The notes under the pieces: model-generated
What the model saw: only the letters and a program-made list of their open reading frames with translations
Database searches by the model: none
Told to the model about the DNA's origin: nothing
Assembly (NCBI RefSeq): GCF_014306625.1
Contig: NZ_JACRYL010000008.1
Span: 38,976 to 102,975, forward strand
From: Pedobacter fastidiosus
GTDB lineage: Bacteria; Bacteroidota; Bacteroidia; Sphingobacteriales; Sphingobacteriaceae
DNA length: 64,000 bases
Reading direction: 5' to 3'
Shown: positions 27,962 to 37,550 of the stretch, piece after piece
Layout of the letters: each line of letters opens with the position of its first letter
Numbering within the stretch: the stretch's first letter is position 1
Translations under genes and position numbers: made by a program

Positions 27962-29245
27962 TTACATCTGCCTCAAAATTTTAATACCAATACCACAAGA
28001 TAGACATTTTTTCTTGTCGCAATATTGTTTTTTCAATTGCAAAATCCCTTGTGATGCAAAAGCATTCTCCATCTCCACGCCAGCCTGATAAAACTTATCG
28101 GTAATCGCATTTTGCTCTGCCGGCAGACTTTCCAATAACTTTATTGCTCTGCTAATATAATGTTGAGTTGCAGTGTGCTTTCCATATGCAAATAAAAACA
28201 AGGCAACTGCATTCAACAATATATTAGCAATTGAGGTTTTTCCGATTTGGATACTTACTCCAGAAACTTCTTTCTTGAAATGATAATGGGTTTTCCAAAA
28301 TTCGTTAATCGGTAAATTTTCAAATAAATTTCTGAGATTGCTAACCTCCTTAATCTCCAAAATTTTAGAAAAAAGATGATTTGAATTAACAATTAATCCT
28401 GCAAACTGTGCTAACCGAATGGTTGGAAAATTTTGTGGTCGCATGCGCATAAACTTCCAAACCGAAACTTCAACAGATTTAATTTTATATTTCTTTTGAA
28501 GAAACTCAAATTCCTTCTTCAATTTTGCTGGATATTCCTCTTGAAATTTGTTGTTTAAAAAACCTGCGCTGCCAAAAACCAAAGCTTCAATTTGTAATGG
28601 ATTATCTTTATGTTTTGAGTATATATTCTGCGGAATTGCCTTTGCGAAAAGTTCGAATGGTAAAGCATTTACTTTGAATCCAAAATTTTTGGCCATAAAA
28701 CGATAAAACGTTTCATCCCAATTTCCGTTGAGTTCGCTTAAAGTTTCAAAAACAGCAATTGTTTTTTCTTCATAACGTTCAATTAATGTTCTCGACAGAA
28801 AAGAATCGACGATCAATCTATCTACGCTTCGAATTTGAGCGATGCATGGAAAATCGGTTAGGGTTAGAAATAGGGTTTCATATTTATTAATCAGTTCGTT
28901 TGAAATTCTATCTTTTAATTCCAAAACGGGAAGAACAGAACCATCAATTCTCTTAATTTCTACATCGTGATCATAAACTACATGAAGAACTACATTTTCA
29001 TAGCTTGTATCTAATTGATGATTATGCTTTAACCAATCAGATGATTTAATATGAATCTCTACATTGCCAGCCCATACAGTTTCACCAATCTGAATTTTGG
29101 CGTTACTAAAGTCGGGACCTGAATTTTTATTAAGAAAACCCTGATGAATAATTTTAAGTGGCGCTCCATCGGATGTTTGCAATTCGTTAAAATCAAACGA
29201 CTTAAATTGCCATACATAATGGAGAAAATCTTCAGGAAAGTTCAT
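27962..29245 (-). CDS. DUF2851 family protein
   Basis: A 427-residue cytoplasmic protein. The N-terminus (MNFPEDFLHYVWQFKSFD, then LNKNSGPDFSNAKIQIGETVWAGNVEIH) is characteristic of DUF2851, found almost only in Bacteroidota. Tyr/Trp/His-rich blocks and an SSDWLKH segment are conserved features that may form a nucleic-acid or nuclease-like core, but this is unproven. The C-terminal CDKKKCLSCGIG carries three Cys, possibly a metal site. The start ATG is clear. Confidence 0.85.
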   Translation of the reverse strand: MNFPEDFLHYVWQFKSFDFNELQTSDGAPLKIIHQGFLNKNSGPDFSNAKIQIGETVWAGNVEIHIKSSDWLKHNHQLDTSYENVVLHVVYDHDVEIKRIDGSVLPVLELKDRISNELINKYETLFLTLTDFPCIAQIRSVDRLIVDSFLSRTLIERYEEKTIAVFETLSELNGNWDETFYRFMAKNFGFKVNALPFELFAKAIPQNIYSKHKDNPLQIEALVFGSAGFLNNKFQEEYPAKLKKEFEFLQKKYKIKSVEVSVWKFMRMRPQNFPTIRLAQFAGLIVNSNHLFSKILEIKEVSNLRNLFENLPINEFWKTHYHFKKEVSGVSIQIGKTSIANILLNAVALFLFAYGKHTATQHYISRAIKLLESLPAEQNAITDKFYQAGVEMENAFASQGILQLKKQYCDKKKCLSCGIGIKILRQM

Positions 29246-29607
29246 TCTTGAAGGTAGTAATTATTCCTAAAAGTTTTAAAATAAATATTTTGCCTCTTTG
29301 GAATAATTATTAATTTGAGTTTTATTAACAAATAGCGCACTGTTAAGAACGGTCGTCATTGCGAGGCACGAAGCAATCCTACAACGCCTGTTCGTATCAA
29401 AAAAACCTATAATATTAAGATTGCTTCGTACCTCGCAATGACGAGGTGGCTTTTCTAAAGCCACAAAAGCATATTCATTTTTAAATATAAATCAATTTCA
29501 GTTTATTATTTCCAAAGTAAGCAAGTGATATGGTTAATGAGTAGATATCTAAATTCGCCAAAGGATAATTTTCAGCACATTTTAATCAATAGCTAATGAT
29601 ATGAATT
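29246..29607. other. Spacer holding one REP-like palindrome
   Basis: This 362-base gap between DUF2851 and the EamA gene contains the first copy of the 25-bp-armed palindrome (29354-29443). A 62-codon minus-strand frame across it is produced by the repeat itself and is not a gene. Confidence 0.6.
29354..29443. repeat. REP-like palindromic element, copy 1
   Basis: Two 25-base arms (29354-29378 and 29419-29443) are inverted copies differing at one base, with a 40-base spacer. The arms begin CGTCATTGCGAGG and end in GAAGCAATC. A second copy is at 40799-40882. No transposase is next to it. Confidence 0.85.
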
Positions 29608-30510
29608 TTAAACAACTTCAGCTTTCTTCTTATAATTAGTAATAAAAACGCCTGCAATAATTAATACTGTAGCTACAACCAAATCAATATTTACTTCTTC
29701 ACTTAAAATTAACCAGCCCAAAAATATGGCTATAATTGTATTAAAATAGGTTAAGATTGAAACTTCGGATGCCGAAACTTTTTTTAAGGCATAATGATAA
29801 CAGAAATATCCAAGCACTGAGCCAAAAATAGCTAAGTAGCAGGTTGCAAAAATACTTTCTGTTTTCCATGTTGCAACATCAGCTTTGCCCGAAAATATTA
29901 AGGCTAGAAAAAATTGAACAATTGCCGAGAACACGAATTGATAAAATAAATTCAGGAAAATATATTGAGGCTTACCGCTATGTTTTTTGGAGTAAATGGT
30001 TCCAATCGTCCAGCCTGAAACCGCGATTATCAAAGATAAAATTCCATTTCGATAACCGGGTTCTAAAAGGTCGCTTATTCCATCTCTAAAAATAAACACG
30101 ATTCCTAAAAAGCCAATAAAAACTCCAATAAAGCCTTTCAGAGTTGGTTTTTGAATCCCAAGAAAAACACAGCCTATAAAAACCAATAGTGGAGATGTAG
30201 CATTAATCAAAGAAGTTAATCCGCTGGGAATGGTCTTCTCTGCTACGGTTGTCATGCCATTGGCGATAACCACCATTAGTATAGATAATAGAATTTGTCT
30301 TTTAAAACTTGCCCAACCAATCCATTTTAATTCTTTCTGCTTAATTAAAATAATTAGGATAATTATTGAGGCAATTGTTTGGCGCATGGCCGTTACATAC
30401 CACGCGGGAATACTTTCTACAGCAATACGAATTCCCAAGTAAGTTGTACCCCAAATTAGGGCAACGCCAGTTAAGGCAAGGATAAGTTTTAAATCTATTT
30501 TGGATTTCAT
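29608..30510 (-). CDS. EamA/DMT family transporter
   Basis: A 300-residue inner-membrane protein from the ATG at 30510 (MKSKIDLKLILALTGVALIW). It has about ten transmembrane helices in two EamA halves: ALIWGTTYLGIRI in the first, VSASEVSILTYFNTIIAIFLGWLILSEE in the second. The family exports metabolites such as amino acids or takes up nucleosides, and the substrate here is unknown. A frame reaching 30585 would add 25 residues, but these are encoded by the CACAGAT repeat and are rejected. Confidence 0.88.
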   Translation of the reverse strand: MKSKIDLKLILALTGVALIWGTTYLGIRIAVESIPAWYVTAMRQTIASIIILIILIKQKELKWIGWASFKRQILLSILMVVIANGMTTVAEKTIPSGLTSLINATSPLLVFIGCVFLGIQKPTLKGFIGVFIGFLGIVFIFRDGISDLLEPGYRNGILSLIIAVSGWTIGTIYSKKHSGKPQYIFLNLFYQFVFSAIVQFFLALIFSGKADVATWKTESIFATCYLAIFGSVLGYFCYHYALKKVSASEVSILTYFNTIIAIFLGWLILSEEVNIDLVVATVLIIAGVFITNYKKKAEVV

Positions 30511-30526
30511 AGTTAGATTTATATGT

Positions 30527-30562
30527 TTAACCACAGATGAGCACAGATAAACACAGATATTT
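30527..30562. repeat. CACAGAT repeat, left flank of the GxxExxY gene
   Basis: The motif CCACAGATgaGCACAGAT is followed at once by AACACAGAT, preceded by TTAA. Its reverse complement matches the block at 31048-31084, so the pair forms inverted repeats around the GxxExxY gene. A small hairpin AATGGTC/GACCATT (30570-30586) is next to it. Confidence 0.8.
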
Positions 30563-30608
30563 GATGATGAATGGTCTTTGACCATTTTTTATGAGCACAA
30601 ATTCAAGA

Positions 30609-30980
30609 TTAGTAACCGTTGACCATTCTTTTTATTTCAATACGCGGTTTGCTGAAATTAATAATTAAGCCGCAACGTTTATTACAGGCAATTAAATAAT
30701 TCATTAATTGAGCTTGATGTACATCAGTTATCATAGTAACAGTTTTTAGTTCTATCACAACTTCATTTTCAACAAATAGGTCAGCAAAGTAATCGCCTAC
30801 GATTTCATCATCGTAGAATACTTGTAATGCATGTTGTTTGATGACACTTAACCCAGCCTTTCTAATCTCTATAAATAATGCGTTCTCGTAAACTTTTTCT
30901 AAAAAACCACAGCCCAAAGTGTTTGAAACCTTATAAGCGGCTCCAATAATTTTTTCTGTGATTTCATTTTGGCTCAACAT
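30609..30980 (-). CDS. GxxExxY protein (PD-(D/E)XK nuclease-like)
   Basis: A 123-residue soluble protein. The name-giving motif is G25-FL-E28-KV-Y31. A PD-(D/E)XK-like core is visible as D67 followed by E77-L-K79, and Q91-x3-Y95 resembles the QxxxY motif of RecB-type nucleases. The family is widespread in Bacteroidota, often in several copies per genome, and has no proven function. The gene is bracketed by inverted CACAGAT repeats (30527-30562 and 31048-31084), which suggests it belongs to a small dispersed genetic unit. The start ATG is clear and the length is normal. Confidence 0.88.
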   Translation of the reverse strand: MLSQNEITEKIIGAAYKVSNTLGCGFLEKVYENALFIEIRKAGLSVIKQHALQVFYDDEIVGDYFADLFVENEVVIELKTVTMITDVHQAQLMNYLIACNKRCGLIINFSKPRIEIKRMVNGY

Positions 30981-31047
30981 ATATGCAATTTATAAATTTC
31001 AGCAACAGTTTTTATAAAACGCATTATTATCGTTGATATAAAGACCC

Positions 31048-31084
31048 AAATCTGTGTTTATCCTGTCTATCTGTGGTTAAATAT
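31048..31084. repeat. CACAGAT repeat, right flank of the GxxExxY gene
   Basis: AAATCTGTGTTTATCCTGTC is followed by TATCTGTGGTTAAAT. It is the inverted partner of 30527-30562 and lies 67 bases upstream of the GxxExxY start and 4 bases beyond the pyrF stop. Confidence 0.8.
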
Positions 31085-31088
31085 TTAG

Positions 31089-31919
31089 CTAAACCAAATT
31101 AGCTCCAACCAAAATTCCCTCCATTTCTTTCTGCAATTTCAAAGCCTCGTCCCTAGCCTTTCCCGCGAAATCTTCGCCTTGGCTAGCATAAATAATTCCT
31201 CTTGATGAGTTAATTAACAATCCGCATTGCGAATTCAAGCCGTATTTACAAACCTCTTGTAAATCTCCTCCTTGTGCACCAACACCTGGAACCAAAAGAA
31301 AGTGATCTGGAGCTAATTTACGAACATCGGCAAAAGCAGAACCTCGCGTTGCGCCAACTACATACATTATTTGTTCATTTGTTGCCCAATTTTGAGAGGT
31401 TCTTAAAACTTTTTCGAAAAGTCGTTCTTCCCCTATTTCTTGTAATTGGAAATCGGCATGACCAGAATTTGAAGTTAAAGCCAAAAGAATTACCCATTTA
31501 TCCTGAAAAGTAAGAAATGGAGTAACCGAATCGCTGCCCATATAAGGCGCTACAGTAACCGAATCGAAACTCATTTCTGATGATGCTTCATTAAAAAATG
31601 TTTCGGCATACATGGCAGAAGTATTTCCAATATCGCCACGTTTTGCATCGGCAATAGAAAAAATATCCTTTGGAATATATTTCCAGGTTTCAATTAAAGT
31701 CTCCCATCCTTTTTTACCATAACACTCGTAAAATGCAGTATTAGGTTTGTACGCTACGCATAAATCTTTCGTGGCGTCAATAATCTGTTTATTAAATTCT
31801 AAAATTGGATTTTCGTATTTTAATAGGTGTTTAGGAATTTTATCAAGAGAAGAATCCAATCCAACACATAAAAATGAACGTTTTTTTTGGATCTGCTCGA
31901 AAAGTTGTTGCTTAGTCAT
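31089..31919 (-). CDS. pyrF: Orotidine 5'-phosphate decarboxylase
   Basis: A 276-residue cytoplasmic enzyme of pyrimidine synthesis that converts OMP to UMP. The catalytic block is [14 protein letters not shown] with Lys93, and the substrate-binding [13 protein letters not shown] and [13 protein letters not shown] are present. The length and sequence style fit the longer class II PyrF. The ATG at 31919 ([13 protein letters not shown]) is preferred; the frame extends to a TTG at 31940, but that codon lies within a CATATTTG promoter-like sequence. No other pyr genes are adjacent. Confidence 0.95.
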   Translation of the reverse strand: MTKQQLFEQIQKKRSFLCVGLDSSLDKIPKHLLKYENPILEFNKQIIDATKDLCVAYKPNTAFYECYGKKGWETLIETWKYIPKDIFSIADAKRGDIGNTSAMYAETFFNEASSEMSFDSVTVAPYMGSDSVTPFLTFQDKWVILLALTSNSGHADFQLQEIGEERLFEKVLRTSQNWATNEQIMYVVGATRGSAFADVRKLAPDHFLLVPGVGAQGGDLQEVCKYGLNSQCGLLINSSRGIIYASQGEDFAGKARDEALKLQKEMEGILVGANLV

Positions 31920-32341
31920 ATAAGGGCTTATCTGCTGCAAATATGAAGATTTTTAAGTTTTAAGAGCGACAAAATAATGCCAAGATTAATTATTTTTATA
32001 AACAATTTAAACTTTTCCTTGCAGATTACGTTTCAAATACATACAATTGCAACATAATTTCTCAATCGTTTATCTGAATATCCCAGAAAAATTTATCAAG
32101 ACTTGTTTTTTGTTACCATTTTCTAAAGGCGATTTATCGTTTTTTATTCAGCTTATAAACACTTTATGAAACCATTTGAGTAATTCCATAATCAACTCAT
32201 TTAAGTTTTATATCCTAAGAATTTATACACAATGAAACCGCAGGACCAACGCTAACACAAATATTTTGGCCCTTGCAGATTTATAGCAGAAAGCATCCGT
32301 TATAAACAAAATGAAAATTTCTTGAAACATATATATTTAGA
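31920..32341. promoter_or_regulatory. Divergent upstream region of pyrF and rho
   Basis: About 420 AT-rich bases separate the divergent pyrF and rho starts. I see no ORF of useful length (a 7-codon ATG frame starts at 32232) and no strong hairpin. A long rho leader would fit the autoregulation known for rho in other bacteria, but nothing in the sequence proves it. Confidence 0.35.
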
Positions 32342-34060
32342 ATGTTCAGTAAAACAGAATTAAATGATAAGCTCACATCAGAATTACGTGAGCTTGCAAA
32401 AACTTATGGCATTGAAGCTGCCGATTCCCTTAGAAAAATTGATCTTGTTGAAGTGCTTTTACACCAGCAAGAAATTATAAATGCAGCCAAATCTGGCGCA
32501 GATCCATATAGCGAACCTGAAGCAGAGGCAGTAGCAGTTGCTCCGGCCTCGAAAACAAAAGCGCCAAAAGCAGAGAAAGCACCGAAGGTTGCTGCCGAAG
32601 CTGTTACTACAGAGAAACCTGTTAAAAAGAGAGCTCGCTTAAGTAAAGATGAACCGGCCGCTCCAATCGAAAGAAGAAGAGATTCAGTTACCTTATTTGA
32701 TGAGCCTCAACACCAACAGCAACCCGAAAGACAGCCTGACAGGATTGTTGAATCAGAAGAAGGCAGTAGTAAACCAATTTCTGCTCTAATAGAAGAAAGT
32801 GCTGAACCGGTAACAATTGCTCCGAAACAAAGACTGGAACAACGAGAAAAACAAGAAAAATCTCAACGTGAGGATAATCGTCAGCCAAAACAACCAGGTG
32901 GCGGAAATCACCATAAAAACGAAAACAGTTATTCTAACTTAGATTTCGATAACGTTATTACAAACGAAGGTGTTCTAGAAATTATGCCAGATGGCTACGG
33001 TTTTTTACGTTCGGCAGATTATAACTATTTAACCTCTCCTGATGATATTTACGTATCTCAATCTCAAATAAAACTTTTCGGTTTAAAAACTGGAGATACC
33101 GTAAAAGGTAGTATCCGTCCACCGAAAGAGGGTGAAAAATATTTTCCATTGGTTCGCGTAGAAACGATTAATGGTAGAATCCCTGCAGAAGTTCGTGATC
33201 GTGTTCCTTTTGATTATTTAACACCGCTTTTCCCAACTGAAAAATTAAATTTATTTACGGATAATAACAATTATTCTACCCGTATTATGGATTTATTTAC
33301 GCCAATTGGTAAAGGACAGCGTGGTTTAATTGTGGCGCAACCAAAAACGGGTAAAACCAATTTACTTAAAGAAGTTGCCAACGCAATTGCTAAAAACCAT
33401 CCAGAAGTTTATTTAATCATTCTTTTAATTGATGAGCGTCCGGAAGAGGTTACTGATATGGCTCGTAGTGTAAGAGCTGAAGTTATTGCTTCTACTTTTG
33501 ATGAACCGGCTGAGCGCCATGTAAAAATTGCCAACATTGTTTTAGAAAAAGCAAAACGTTTGGTAGAAAGTGGGCATGATGTGGTGATTCTTTTAGATTC
33601 GATTACACGTTTAGCAAGAGCCTACAATACCACGGCGCCTGCATCGGGTAAAATTTTATCGGGTGGTGTTGATGCGAATGCATTGCACAAACCAAAACGT
33701 TTCTTTGGTGCGGCTCGTAACATCGAAAACGGCGGCTCATTAACTATTTTGGCTACTGCATTAACCGATACAGGTTCTAAAATGGATGAGGTTATTTTCG
33801 AAGAATTTAAAGGTACGGGTAACATGGAGTTACAATTAGACCGTAAATTATCTAACAAAAGAATTTTCCCTGCAATCGATATTACAGCTTCGAGTACTCG
33901 TAGAGATGATCTATTATTGGATAGAGATACTTTACAACGCGTTTGGATTTTACGCAACCACCTTGCAGACATGAACAGTCAAGAAGCAATGGAATTTGTA
34001 CAAGCTCAAATAAAAGGTACAAAAAGCAACGAAGAATTCTTAATTTCGATGAACAGCTAA
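32342..34060 (+). CDS. rho: Transcription termination factor Rho
   Basis: A 572-residue hexameric RNA-dependent ATPase. An N-terminal SAP-like Rho_N domain (1-45) is followed by a long low-complexity insert (about 50-205; Ala, Pro, Lys and Glu, then Gln and Arg). The RNA-binding cold-shock-like domain (about 208-285) contains GYGFLRS and [10 protein letters not shown]. The motor has Walker A QPKTGKTN (about 334-341), Walker [16 protein letters not shown] and the Q/R-loop segment [23 protein letters not shown]. The long insert is typical of Bacteroidota Rho and may promote condensate or extra RNA contacts. Confidence 0.97.
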   Translation: MFSKTELNDKLTSELRELAKTYGIEAADSLRKIDLVEVLLHQQEIINAAKSGADPYSEPEAEAVAVAPASKTKAPKAEKAPKVAAEAVTTEKPVKKRARLSKDEPAAPIERRRDSVTLFDEPQHQQQPERQPDRIVESEEGSSKPISALIEESAEPVTIAPKQRLEQREKQEKSQREDNRQPKQPGGGNHHKNENSYSNLDFDNVITNEGVLEIMPDGYGFLRSADYNYLTSPDDIYVSQSQIKLFGLKTGDTVKGSIRPPKEGEKYFPLVRVETINGRIPAEVRDRVPFDYLTPLFPTEKLNLFTDNNNYSTRIMDLFTPIGKGQRGLIVAQPKTGKTNLLKEVANAIAKNHPEVYLIILLIDERPEEVTDMARSVRAEVIASTFDEPAERHVKIANIVLEKAKRLVESGHDVVILLDSITRLARAYNTTAPASGKILSGGVDANALHKPKRFFGAARNIENGGSLTILATALTDTGSKMDEVIFEEFKGTGNMELQLDRKLSNKRIFPAIDITASSTRRDDLLLDRDTLQRVWILRNHLADMNSQEAMEFVQAQIKGTKSNEEFLISMNS

Positions 34061-34069
34061 AAATAAGTA

Positions 34070-34139
34070 AAATGGAAGATGGTAAATGGATCAGGTATTC
34101 TTTTCCATCTCTCATCTTCCATCTCCGATCTTACATCAT
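34070..34139. repeat. ATGGAAGATG/CATCTTACATCAT repeat, copy A
   Basis: The gap between rho and pssA carries AATGGAAGATGG near 34070 and, downstream, CATCTTCCAT followed by CTCCGATCTTACATCAT. The arms are inverted. The right part closely matches the repeat at 37586-37604. Confidence 0.65.
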
Positions 34140-34829
34140 ATGAAAAGGCATATTCCTAATGCGATTACCTGTGCAAACCTTTTTTCTGGCTGTATAGGAA
34201 TCGTTTTTGCATTTAAAGGCGATTTACAAACCGCAGCATATTTTGTAATTCTATCTGGAGTTTTCGATTTTTTTGATGGAATGGTTGCTCGTTTACTAAA
34301 TGTAAAATCGGCTATTGGGAAGGATTTAGATTCTTTGGCAGATATGGTTAGCTTTGGGTTTCTGCCCGGTGTAATGATGTTTCAGCTTTTAAAAGGGAGC
34401 GATTACACTTCAGAATACCTACCCTATTTAGGGTTTTTCATCACAGTTTTTTCTGCTTTGCGTTTAGCCAAATTCAACAATGATTCTAGGCAAGCAGAAG
34501 ATTTCATCGGTTTAAACACTCCAATGAATACTTTATTTATCTGCTCTCTACCTTTTATAGCAGAAGATTATCCCGAAGTAATTGGTTCGAGTATTCTATT
34601 AATTGCCATAATAGCCATAACAAGTTATCTGTTGATTAGTGAGATTAAGATATTTTCTTTGAAGTTTAGCAATTTAAGTTGGTCAAAAAATAAGATTAAG
34701 TTTATTTTCCTGATTTTATCTGCCTCATTAATTGGTTTTTTACAATTCGCCGCAATCCCCTTTGTCTTGGTATTGTACATAGCACTTTCCATGCTACACT
34801 TTAAAAGTGCAGGCAAAGAAATTCAATAA
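34140..34829 (+). CDS. pssA: CDP-diacylglycerol-serine O-phosphatidyltransferase
   Basis: A 229-residue inner-membrane enzyme that makes phosphatidylserine, the precursor of phosphatidylethanolamine. The CDP-alcohol phosphotransferase motif runs from about D43 to D68: DFFDGMVARLL, then GKDLDSLAD, matching D-G-x2-A-R-x8-G-x3-D-x3-D. About six to eight hydrophobic helices are visible. The ATG at 34140 (MKRHIPNAITCANLFSG) is the real start. A frame from 34086 adds residues encoded by the repeat. Confidence 0.94.
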   Translation: MKRHIPNAITCANLFSGCIGIVFAFKGDLQTAAYFVILSGVFDFFDGMVARLLNVKSAIGKDLDSLADMVSFGFLPGVMMFQLLKGSDYTSEYLPYLGFFITVFSALRLAKFNNDSRQAEDFIGLNTPMNTLFICSLPFIAEDYPEVIGSSILLIAIIAITSYLLISEIKIFSLKFSNLSWSKNKIKFIFLILSASLIGFLQFAAIPFVLVLYIALSMLHFKSAGKEIQ

Positions 34830-34836
34830 GAATTTA

Positions 34837-35214
34837 TTAATCTAAATTAGGTAATACATCCTTTTTAGCATCCTCAAGCTGTTGGTAAATGATTATCAAC
34901 AAATCTTTAAGCCGTTCAATATTATCAGGAATCAGTTCTACATCAATTTGCTTTCGGGCGTTTTCCTCAATGGATTGAACAAAATCCTTCACATCACCTC
35001 TTCCAACATAACTGAATGTAGGCTTTATTTTATGCGCACAGTTAGCTACCTTATCCCAGTTTTTAACGGATAAAGCATCTTCTAGCTCAGCTAAATAAAA
35101 AGGTGTCTGTTCAATAAACGTATCAAAAACTTCGATCATAAATTCTGGATTATGACCAACCATTTCTGTAAGATATGATAAATCTAAGGGATGATTATCA
35201 TTGTTATCTTGCAT
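34837..35214 (-). CDS. Histidine phosphotransfer (Hpt) domain protein
   Basis: A 125-residue four-helix protein. The phospho-accepting His61 lies in NCAHKIKPTFSYVG, the typical Hpt motif AHxxKxxxxxxG. It should shuttle phosphate between a hybrid sensor kinase and a response regulator encoded elsewhere, as no kinase is in this window. It converges tightly with pssA (7 bases between stops) and shares the strand of folK upstream, 17 bases away. Confidence 0.9.
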   Translation of the reverse strand: MQDNNDNHPLDLSYLTEMVGHNPEFMIEVFDTFIEQTPFYLAELEDALSVKNWDKVANCAHKIKPTFSYVGRGDVKDFVQSIEENARKQIDVELIPDNIERLKDLLIIIYQQLEDAKKDVLPNLD

Positions 35215-35231
35215 AAAACAAATTTAGTTAT

Positions 35232-35726
35232 TTACAACTTCTTTACCTCTAAATTATCGGTAATATTTTTAGTAATTTCTGAAATAGTGATATTTAGAAT
35301 TGGATGAACGACTTCTGAAGCAATTTCATTTAAGGGCTCCATAACAAATTTTCTAAATTGCATCTGTGGATGTGGAACCTGCAATTTATCTTCAATATTA
35401 ATTACTTCGTTTCCATATAAAATCAAATCGATATCGATTAGTCTTTCGCCCCACTTTTCTTTACGAATTCTACCCAATTTTTGCTCGATTTCTAAAGCTC
35501 TATCCAAAACTTCAACAGCAGTTAAAGTGGTGTTTACAGCAATTGCTTGATTTAAAAATACAGGCTGATCTGTTTTTCCCCAAGCATCGGTTTCGTAAAG
35601 GGACGATTTTTCCGAAACATTACCTATATTTTTGCCAACAAGTTGGATGGCCTGATCCAGAATTTCTGCCCTATTTCCCAAATTACTTCCTAGTAACAAA
35701 TAAGCAATTGTACGCTCTAATGCCAT
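35232..35726 (-). CDS. folK: 2-amino-4-hydroxy-6-hydroxymethyldihydropteridine pyrophosphokinase
   Basis: A 164-residue folate-pathway enzyme that transfers pyrophosphate from ATP to hydroxymethyl-dihydropterin. The signature GERLIDIDLILYG (with the two metal-binding Asp) and the N-terminal YLLLGSNLGNRAEILDQAI are intact. The C-terminal PHPQMQFRKFVMEPLNEIA is also typical. It is divergent from sppA and probably co-transcribed with the Hpt gene. Confidence 0.95.
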   Translation of the reverse strand: MALERTIAYLLLGSNLGNRAEILDQAIQLVGKNIGNVSEKSSLYETDAWGKTDQPVFLNQAIAVNTTLTAVEVLDRALEIEQKLGRIRKEKWGERLIDIDLILYGNEVINIEDKLQVPHPQMQFRKFVMEPLNEIASEVVHPILNITISEITKNITDNLEVKKL

Positions 35727-35778
35727 ATTAAGCCTCGTGTATTTTTATATCTTTACAAATCAAAATTAAAACATTTAA

Positions 35779-37545
35779 ATGAGAGAATTTTTTAAATATC
35801 TATTTGCCTCAATGCTAGGCTTTTTCCTTTCTATAATCATTGTAATTGTCATTTTTGTTGCTTTTATAACGATAGCTATTTCATCCATAGATAGCGACAA
35901 AACTACTGTTGTAAGTAATAATTCCGTTCTATTTTTAAACTTGGATCAGGCCATTACAGAACGTACTCCTAAAAATCCATTTGGTAATTTACCAATTGTT
36001 GGTGGCGAGGAAAAAGATGGAATAGGCCTAAACGATTTGCTTAAAGCAATTGCAAGAGCCAAAACTGATGACAATATAAAATGCATCTATTTAAACGTTA
36101 GCAGTCCGAATGCAGGTTTTGCAACCATGCGTGAGGTTAGAAATGCATTAATTGATTTCAAAAAATCTGGCAAACAAATCATTTCTTATAGTGAAGTTTA
36201 TACTCAGGGCGCTTATTATCTGGCCTCTGCCTCAAATAAAGTTTACTTAAATCCTGAGGGTTCCTTAGAATTTAAAGGCTTTAGTTCTGAGCTCACTTTC
36301 TTTAAAGGAACTCTGGAAAAAATTGGAGTCGAAATGCAGGTAATCCGCGTCGGAAATTACAAAAGTGCCGTAGAACCATTCATTCTTGATAAAATGAGCG
36401 ATTACAATCGTAAACAGGTTACGGCGTATGTTGGTGGTTTATACAATACCTTTTTAACAGACATTGCTGATACAAGAAAACTGCAAAAAGATAGTTTGTA
36501 TGCTGTGGCCGATAATTATAAAATAAGAGAACCTCAAGATGCAGTTAATTTTAAAATGATTGATGGTTTAAAATATAAAGATCAAATATTAGAAGAATTA
36601 AAAGGTTTATCTGGAAGATCGAAAAAGGAAAATATCATCTCTGTTTCTATTAACGATTATGTTAAAAACAACACTTCAACAGGTTCTGGAAAAGATAAAG
36701 TTGCCATTATTTATGCCAACGGCGAAATTACTGGTGGCGAAGGTTCTGATAATGCAATAGGGTCTGAAAGAATTTCAAGAGCGATTCGTAAAGCTCGTTT
36801 AGATGATGACATTAAAGCAATCGTTTTACGCGTTAATTCTCCAGGTGGAAGTGCATTAGCTTCAGATGTGATTTGGAGAGAGGTTGTGTTAACCAAAAAA
36901 GTAAAACCGGTAATTGCTTCGTTTGGAGATGTTGCGGCATCTGGCGGTTATTATATTGGTTGCGCTGCAGATAGTATTTTTGTACAACCAAATACGATTA
37001 CAGGCTCTATTGGTGTTTTCGGGATTATTCCAAACTTCCAAAACTTAATGACAAATAAATTGGGAATTACTTTCGATGGCGTAAAAACAGGGAAGTATGC
37101 TGATATTATGGCAACCAATAGACCAATGACCCCGGGAGAAAGATTTATTATTCAAAGCGAATTAAATAGAATTTACAGTGGCTTTGTTAGCCGCGTGGCG
37201 GATGGAAGAAAGAAAAGTAAAGCTTATATTGATAGCATTGGCGGTGGCCACGTATGGATTGGAACTGATGCCGTTCAAATTGGTTTAGCCGATAGAATTG
37301 GGAGTTTTAGTGATGCGATTAAAGCAGCAGCAAAAAAAGCAAAACTTAAAGATTACAAAGTTGTAGAATATCCAGATGTGATTGATCCTTTGAAATCTTT
37401 GTTGGAAGAAAGTACCGATAAAATTAAAACTTATTACACTAAACAGGAACTTGGCGAAAATTATATGCTTTATCAACAAATGAAAAAAGTAGTTGCAAGT
37501 TCAGGTATCCAAGCAAGAATGCCATTTGAGGCAGTTATAAAATAG
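35779..37545 (+). CDS. sppA: Signal peptide peptidase SppA, 67K type
   Basis: A 588-residue membrane-anchored serine protease that degrades cleaved signal peptides. An N-terminal helix spans about 8-36. Two tandem SppA domains follow, as in the E. coli 67K form. The catalytic Lys195 lies in VGNYKSAVEP and the nucleophile Ser388 in VAASGGYYIG, so the Ser-Lys dyad is complete. A TATCTTTA promoter-like sequence lies about 25 bases upstream. It converges on the lipoprotein gene at 37612 across a palindromic repeat. Confidence 0.95.
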   Translation: MREFFKYLFASMLGFFLSIIIVIVIFVAFITIAISSIDSDKTTVVSNNSVLFLNLDQAITERTPKNPFGNLPIVGGEEKDGIGLNDLLKAIARAKTDDNIKCIYLNVSSPNAGFATMREVRNALIDFKKSGKQIISYSEVYTQGAYYLASASNKVYLNPEGSLEFKGFSSELTFFKGTLEKIGVEMQVIRVGNYKSAVEPFILDKMSDYNRKQVTAYVGGLYNTFLTDIADTRKLQKDSLYAVADNYKIREPQDAVNFKMIDGLKYKDQILEELKGLSGRSKKENIISVSINDYVKNNTSTGSGKDKVAIIYANGEITGGEGSDNAIGSERISRAIRKARLDDDIKAIVLRVNSPGGSALASDVIWREVVLTKKVKPVIASFGDVAASGGYYIGCAADSIFVQPNTITGSIGVFGIIPNFQNLMTNKLGITFDGVKTGKYADIMATNRPMTPGERFIIQSELNRIYSGFVSRVADGRKKSKAYIDSIGGGHVWIGTDAVQIGLADRIGSFSDAIKAAAKKAKLKDYKVVEYPDVIDPLKSLLEESTDKIKTYYTKQELGENYMLYQQMKKVVASSGIQARMPFEAVIK

Positions 37546-37550
37546 GGTTT

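Noticed and set aside
29276..29464. 62-codon minus-strand frame
   Set aside because: It is created by reading through the REP-like palindrome 29354-29443; both arms translate into repeat-derived peptides.
30511..30585. N-terminal extension of the EamA transporter
   Set aside because: The 25 extra residues are encoded by the CACAGAT repeat, and the ATG at 30510 gives a normal transporter start.
32232..32255. Seven-codon frame upstream of rho as a leader peptide
   Set aside because: It is too short to separate from chance, has no run of regulatory codons and no attenuator hairpin follows it.
34086..34139. N-terminal extension of PssA
   Set aside because: The extra 18 residues come from the CATCTTACATCAT repeat; MKRHIPNAIT at 34140 is the usual start of the family.
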